From Micromonospora sp. CP22 (lineage in GTDB: Bacteria; Actinomycetota; Actinomycetes; Mycobacteriales; Micromonosporaceae), in NCBI RefSeq assembly GCF_009712475.1, contig NZ_VCJO01000008.1, positions 124,001 through 188,000 of the forward strand: a stretch of 64,000 nt of DNA, written 5' to 3'. A program made the position numbers and the translations under genes. Every line of letters begins with the position of its first letter. The stretch's first letter is position 1. This document shows positions 60,157 through 64,000 of the stretch, in pieces. The notes under the pieces were generated by a model. The model saw only the letters and a program-made list of their open reading frames with translations. It did not search any database and had not been told where the DNA came from.

Positions 60157-61497
60157 TCATGGCGTGAAGACCGGTGTGGCGCTGACCGCGGCGAGATACG
60201 GCGTGCCCTCGGTGTAGCCGGTGCCGGAGCGCATACCGAGCATCCGGGTCGCCAGGCGCAGATGGGTACGCCGCCACTGCATCAGGGCGCCGGCGAAGGC
60301 GGCCATGCGTCGCGCCACGAGGACGCCCTCGGCCCCGCTGAGGCGGCCGTCGGCGACCGCCGAGCGGTACGTCTGCTCGATCGTCGGCTGGCCGTCGCGT
60401 ACCCGGGCCTGGATCTCCGGCACCGACTGGTAGGCCACCGACTCCAGCCGATCCGCCTCCGGCCTGCGACACAACGACTCGATCAGCTTGTAGGAGCGGG
60501 ACTGGATCGCGCTGGCCCCCTCGGTGTACTGCCGGAACGTCCGGAACGACTGCGGCTGCATGGTGGCCAGGAGGGAGAACAGCGGGCCTGCGGCGCGCAG
60601 CAGGTCGCACGCGTACCCGAGCCGGTCGGCGGCGGTGCCCGGTGCGGCCCCGGCCAGCGCGGCGACGGCCGCCCGAAGTTCGTCGGCGATCGCGGCGAAG
60701 AGGCACTCGTAGCTCTGGAGCACCCGGATGAACAGATACTCGTCGTGTGTCACGTGGACCGGCAGCATGGTCAGCCGCAGCGACGGGTCGCCGGGGAAGA
60801 CCAGGTCACGGGCGACAGCGTGCACGTCGGCGGCGGTGCTGGCCGGGGTGCCCGTCCCGACCGCCTGGGCCAGGCCGAGGCGGGTCAGTGGGGCGGTGAC
60901 GGCTCGGACACCGAGTCGGCACCGTTTGGCCACCACCGCCGAGCCGGGCCGCTCCTGCGGAAGGAAGTCGGTGGTACGCGCGGCGGCGGCCAACTCGAAG
61001 GCCAGCGCGTCGGCGACCAGGCGGACGAGGAGACGATCCCGGGACTGCCGTCCGGCCATTGCCGCTGGCGTCGGATCGTCTGATCCGCAGGGCAGTCGGA
61101 GCAGCCGCAGGGCAAGGTAGCTGCAATAGTCGTAACGACCGTCCCATTTGTCGAGTGCGACGTCCAGGAAGGCGGTCAACTGACGGGTCGCGGCGTCGCC
61201 GTCGTCCGCCGCCCGGCTGGTCACTGCCCGCCGGGCACTGTCGAGCATGGCGAGAAAGCCCTTTCCGACAAAGTGTTTGCCGGTCCGGTGGAATTCTTCC
61301 AGTACCACCGAGTAGGGAAAGCTGCGCGGTTCAGCCGGGCCGGACAGCCAGTGAATCAGCGGACGCACACGCCACCCCTCGAAATCGACGAGACGAACCT
61401 CACCGAAGGTCGCCGGATATGCCGTCGACCACAGATCCTTGACGCCCCTCGGGCAGGGGCCTATTCGTCGGTGGTGGGAGGCAGTCGCGCCTGCCAC
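60157..61497 (-). CDS. Divergent tryptophan-2,3-dioxygenase-superfamily protein, long form
   Basis: The predicted 446-residue protein has a TDO-like C-terminal half: HDEYLFIRVLQSYECLF (HDE as in TDO, but the usual HQ is LQ), PQSFRTFRQY with the substrate-binding FR pair, SAIQSRSYKLIE, and LMQWRRTHLRLATRMLG with the proximal heme His, followed by GTGYTEGTPYL. The N-terminal 170 residues are extra. GTG at 61497 overlaps the TDO-like neighbour by 37 nt; GTG at 61368 is the next possible start. It probably oxygenates an indole or other aromatic amino acid. Confidence 0.78.
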   Translation of the reverse strand: MAGATASHHRRIGPCPRGVKDLWSTAYPATFGEVRLVDFEGWRVRPLIHWLSGPAEPRSFPYSVVLEEFHRTGKHFVGKGFLAMLDSARRAVTSRAADDGDAATRQLTAFLDVALDKWDGRYDYCSYLALRLLRLPCGSDDPTPAAMAGRQSRDRLLVRLVADALAFELAAAARTTDFLPQERPGSAVVAKRCRLGVRAVTAPLTRLGLAQAVGTGTPASTAADVHAVARDLVFPGDPSLRLTMLPVHVTHDEYLFIRVLQSYECLFAAIADELRAAVAALAGAAPGTAADRLGYACDLLRAAGPLFSLLATMQPQSFRTFRQYTEGASAIQSRSYKLIESLCRRPEADRLESVAYQSVPEIQARVRDGQPTIEQTYRSAVADGRLSGAEGVLVARRMAAFAGALMQWRRTHLRLATRMLGMRSGTGYTEGTPYLAAVSATPVFTP

Positions 61498-62144
61498 AAC
61501 TCGGGAAAGAATCGGTGACCGGCGAGTTTCGCCAGCATGTTCGCGTGACTGCCAGGGCTGCCGGCCGGTGGATGGCCGCCGGTGCGCAACGCCACCTGGT
61601 AGTGGCGAACCCGCCACACCGACACCCGTTCGTCCCACTCCACCATCGCCTCGGCGAGACGGTGCAGCGGGTCCGACGGGTCCGGTGGGCACAGGCTCAG
61701 CGGGACACCCCGGGCGGCCAGTTGTTTGTCGAACGCGCGGCCGAGCTGCCGGCTGGCCTCCTGGACATCGCGCCAACCTGGTGACTCGGCACCGGAGCCG
61801 TTGCCCAGCACCGGCTGCATCGACTGGAAGTCCACCGGAGACAGATACCGCAACATCTCCAGCTGGTCGGTGATCAGGCGGAGCGCGAGCGTCGCCCGCG
61901 CCAGCAGCGCCTCGGCGACGCACAGCTGGTCCGCGCTCACCTGGGCGGTCGCCTCCACCAGCTCCGCCGTGGCCAGTTTCAACCACAACTCGGTGGACTG
62001 ATGCACCACCTGGAAAAGCAGCTCATCGCGATGCACTACCTCGTCCGCGGATCGTTGCAGACTGAGCAAGGCATCCGTGCGCATGTAACGCGCATAGTCC
62101 GTAGCACCCTGGCCTGGCAGGACGGGCGAATGGTCGTGCTTCAC
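61461..62144 (-). CDS. Divergent tryptophan-2,3-dioxygenase-superfamily protein, short form
   Basis: The 227-residue protein shows the TDO core: YARYMRTDALLSLQ, HRDELLFQVVHQSTELWLKL (distal HQ retained), LEMLRYLSPVDFQSMQPVL where TDO has FR (Arg replaced by Gln), VWRVRHYQVAL with the proximal heme His, and HRFFPELW. The GTGGSSG loop is altered to AGSPGSH. Loss of the Arg that holds the substrate carboxylate implies an altered substrate. GTG at 62144 has GGAGGG 8 nt upstream. It is the first gene of the four-gene operon. Confidence 0.82.
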   Translation of the reverse strand: MKHDHSPVLPGQGATDYARYMRTDALLSLQRSADEVVHRDELLFQVVHQSTELWLKLATAELVEATAQVSADQLCVAEALLARATLALRLITDQLEMLRYLSPVDFQSMQPVLGNGSGAESPGWRDVQEASRQLGRAFDKQLAARGVPLSLCPPDPSDPLHRLAEAMVEWDERVSVWRVRHYQVALRTGGHPPAGSPGSHANMLAKLAGHRFFPELWQARLPPTTDE

Positions 62145-62518
62145 GGAATATGCCCTCCGGTCGCGCTGACGCCTGAATCAGCAATTCGCTGCCGGTCATC
62201 ATCCAACGATGGACAGCAATGCGCTACCCCTCCCTCACGGTAAGTCTCGAAACCCCGAGCGGCTTTCCCGGTTTCGGGACAGATTCCGTATATATCGGCA
62301 GGGCGCGCGATCGAGGACCCCGGCTAACCCGAGAGTCCGGCCGGTGACGGGCGCACGGTGTTCGTACGGCGGCGTGTCGCGCGGCCACACTGGCAGAACA
62401 CGGGAGCGCGCGAGCGGCGGCGAGATGGGTACGGTGCTCAGGTGCCCGACGAGCGGCGTCCACAGTCGTCCGGCGAGGGCGGCCCGGTGGCGACGGGTTG
62501 ACGAGAGGGGAGGCGCGG
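62145..62518. other. 374-nt divergent intergenic region between TDO-like and ThuA-like genes
   Basis: No gene is seen. It holds a near-perfect 10-bp inverted repeat (TCTCGAAACC at 62245-62254, GGTTTCGGGA at 62270-62279) and a TATATA on the minus strand at 62289-62294 that would serve as a -10 for the TDO-like operon, placing the repeat at the transcription start. Confidence 0.45.
62245..62279. promoter_or_regulatory. Inverted repeat TCTCGAAACC-N15-GGTTTCGGGA, candidate operator
   Basis: Nine of ten positions pair. It lies about 10-45 nt downstream of the minus-strand TATATA, around the expected transcription start of the TDO-like operon, a usual place for repressor binding. It might also form an mRNA hairpin in the leader. 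Confidence 0.4.
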
Positions 62519-63229
62519 GTGACGCAGCGGAGAGCACTGGTGGTCCGGGGCGGCTGGGAGGGACACCGGCCGGTCGAGGCGACGGAGTTGTTCATCCCCT
62601 TCCTCAAGGCCAACGGCTATGCCGTACGGGTCGAGGAGTCGACGGAGATCTACGCCGACGCCGCCGAGATGGTCGGCACGGACCTCGTCGTGCAGTGCGT
62701 GACGATGTCGGAGATCACCGCCGAGCAGGTGGCCGGGCTGCACGCGGCGGTTGCCGCCGGAACCGGCTTCACCGGCTGGCACGGCGGGATCGTGGACTCC
62801 TTCCGCGCGTCAGCCGAGTACCTGCACCTGGTGGGCGGTCAGTTCGCGACCCACCCGGGGGTGGAGCCGTGCGCGCGGCGCGGTGGCGCGGAGGACAACT
62901 TCCTGCCCCACTCGGTGCGCCTCACCGACCTCGGCCGACAGCATCCGATCACCGCCGGGATCGACGACTTCGACCTGGTCACCGAGCAGTACTGGGTGCT
63001 GCACGACGACCTGATCGACGTGCTGGCCGTCACCACCCATCCCACGCAGCCGTGGCACCCCTGGCATCGGCCGGTCACCTCACCGGCGATCTGGACCCGC
63101 CTCTGGGGTGCGGGTCGGGTGGTCGTGACGACCCCGGGCCACAGCCTCGACGTGCTGGAGCACCCGGCTGTGCGTACCGTCATCGAGAGGGGGATGGTGT
63201 GGGCGACCCGCACCGCATCGGCATCGTAG
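62519..63229 (+). CDS. ThuA-domain protein (trehalose-utilisation-like)
   Basis: This 236-residue ThuA family protein has a class-I-glutamine-amidotransferase-like fold: ALVVRGGWEGHRPVEATELF, a FTGWHGGIVDSF motif (HGG) and the TTHPTQPWHPWHRPVTSPAIWTRLW segment. It is usually part of carbohydrate catabolism with Gfo/Idh oxidoreductases. GTG at 62519 has GGGGAGG 6 nt upstream; the longer upstream TTG is unlikely. It overlaps the following gene by 31 nt. Confidence 0.9.
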   Translation: MTQRRALVVRGGWEGHRPVEATELFIPFLKANGYAVRVEESTEIYADAAEMVGTDLVVQCVTMSEITAEQVAGLHAAVAAGTGFTGWHGGIVDSFRASAEYLHLVGGQFATHPGVEPCARRGGAEDNFLPHSVRLTDLGRQHPITAGIDDFDLVTEQYWVLHDDLIDVLAVTTHPTQPWHPWHRPVTSPAIWTRLWGAGRVVVTTPGHSLDVLEHPAVRTVIERGMVWATRTASAS

Positions 63230-64000
63230 GTCTCGGGGTCATCTCGAAGGCGTACCTGGACACGCTCGTCGGTCATCCGGCGGTGCGGATCACCGCTCTG
63301 GCCGACCTCGACGCGTCCCGCTCGGATGCGGTCGCGGCCGCCACGCCCGGCGCCGAGGCGATGAGCGTCGAGCGGCTGCTCGCCCACCCGGACGTGCAGA
63401 CGGTGCTCAACCTCACGATCCCCGCGGCGCACGCCGACATCGCGCTCGCCGCGATCGAGGCGGGCAAGAACGTCTATGGCGAGAAGCCACTCGCCGTGAC
63501 GCTCGCGGAGGCCAGGTCGATCATCGAACGGGCCGCGTCGGCGGGCGTGAGCGTGGGATGCGCGCCGGACACCGTCCTCGGCACGGGTACGCAGACAGCC
63601 CGCGCGGCGATCGACGGCGGCCTCATCGGACGTCCCCTGTCCGCGTCGGCCGTCATGGTGACACCGGGGCACGAGCGCTGGCATCCCAACCCCGACTTCT
63701 ACTACCAGCCGGGCGGCGGCCCGCTGCTCGACATGGGTCCGTACTACATCTCAGCGCTCGTCCACCTGCTCGGGCCGGTCCGCGCGGTCAGCGGAGCCGT
63801 GAGTCGGCTACGCGACGAGCGGGTCATCAGCTCGGGGCCGCGCTCGGGCCAGCGGATCCCGGTACGGGTGGACACCCATGTGACCGGGGTGCTCGAGCAC
63901 GCCAACGGGGCCCTGTCGACCATCACCACGACCTTCGACGGCGTCGCGACGACGGCCGCGCCGATCGAGGTCCACGGGGAGACCGGCACGCTCGCCGTGC
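63199..64000 (+). CDS. Gfo/Idh/MocA-family oxidoreductase, 3' end beyond the window
   Basis: The visible 267 residues have the NAD(P) motif GIVGLGVIS, GKNVYGEKPLAVT (EKP, catalytic Lys) and a C-terminal-domain start with GGGPLLDMGPYYISAL (the DMGxH-type motif with Tyr). It is a sugar or inositol dehydrogenase-like protein, co-transcribed with the ThuA-like gene. AGGGGG lies about 5 nt before the GTG. The protein is truncated by the window edge. Confidence 0.9.
   Translation, partial: MGDPHRIGIVGLGVISKAYLDTLVGHPAVRITALADLDASRSDAVAAATPGAEAMSVERLLAHPDVQTVLNLTIPAAHADIALAAIEAGKNVYGEKPLAVTLAEARSIIERAASAGVSVGCAPDTVLGTGTQTARAAIDGGLIGRPLSASAVMVTPGHERWHPNPDFYYQPGGGPLLDMGPYYISALVHLLGPVRAVSGAVSRLRDERVISSGPRSGQRIPVRVDTHVTGVLEHANGALSTITTTFDGVATTAAPIEVHGETGTLAV

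Overview
The DNA is very GC-rich with strong G/C bias at third codon positions, frequent GTG starts and many ATGA/GTGA/TGATG gene overlaps. The gene content (DUF397/DUF5753 remnant, XRE-ImmA plus MAB_1171c-like operon, SWIM/MoxR/VWA cluster, actinobacterial contractile injection system) points to a filamentous actinomycete, most likely a Micromonosporaceae member such as Micromonospora. No tRNA, rRNA, CRISPR array or insertion sequence was found.

Region 1 (about 90-25,770) is an extracellular-contractile-injection-system (eCIS, phage-tail-like) locus, almost all on the minus strand. From sheath downward (13,060 to 93) it encodes one sheath, a tube protein, a tail-assembly-chaperone-like protein with a small GTGA-overlapping partner, a 930-residue proline-rich disordered protein, a second tube-type protein, a LysM baseplate protein, a VgrG-like spike, PAAR tip, gp25 wedge, gpJ-like and gpI-like baseplate proteins and a zinc-ribbon/membrane/discoidin-like protein. 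A second transcription unit (23,511 to 14,318) encodes an exported beta-propeller protein, the DUF4255 cap/adaptor, the AAA+ ATPase and two predicted cargo proteins that share an N-terminal sequence. An HSL-type esterase lies on the opposite strand between the two units. A LuxR-type regulator and a divergent membrane protein flank the locus. No tail-fibre gene is evident.

Region 2 (25,800-36,850): an unrecognised gene and a VOC protein, then a probable natural-product cluster: a tyrosine-type MIO ammonia-lyase/aminomutase, two closely related FOXRED2-like flavoproteins, a stand-alone AMP-forming ligase, an FMN alpha-hydroxy-acid oxidase, a membrane-anchored P450 and a CPA2 antiporter. Five genes on the plus strand are translationally coupled; the ligase and one flavoprotein are divergent. 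Region 3 (36,897-42,786): an OmpR-type two-component system and an ssuACBD-like alkanesulfonate uptake and monooxygenase operon.

Region 4 (42,873-50,707): a five-gene SWIM / unknown / VWA / MoxR AAA+ / DUF5682 operon, then a 5'-truncated DUF5753 regulator remnant followed by an intact DUF397 gene. Region 5 (50,750-57,900): an SDR, a small anchored protein, a Vms1/baeRF-like protein, and an XRE-ImmA-MAB_1171c-like-MpaB-like operon divergent from a SAF-domain gene across a promoter region with an 11-bp inverted repeat.

Region 6 (57,931-62,144): a second probable metabolite cluster with two divergent tryptophan-2,3-dioxygenase-superfamily proteins, a kynureninase-like PLP enzyme and a small-molecule methyltransferase, resembling in composition the kynurenine branch that supplies methylated hydroxyanthranilates. 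The window ends in a ThuA-like gene and a Gfo/Idh/MocA oxidoreductase that runs off the edge.
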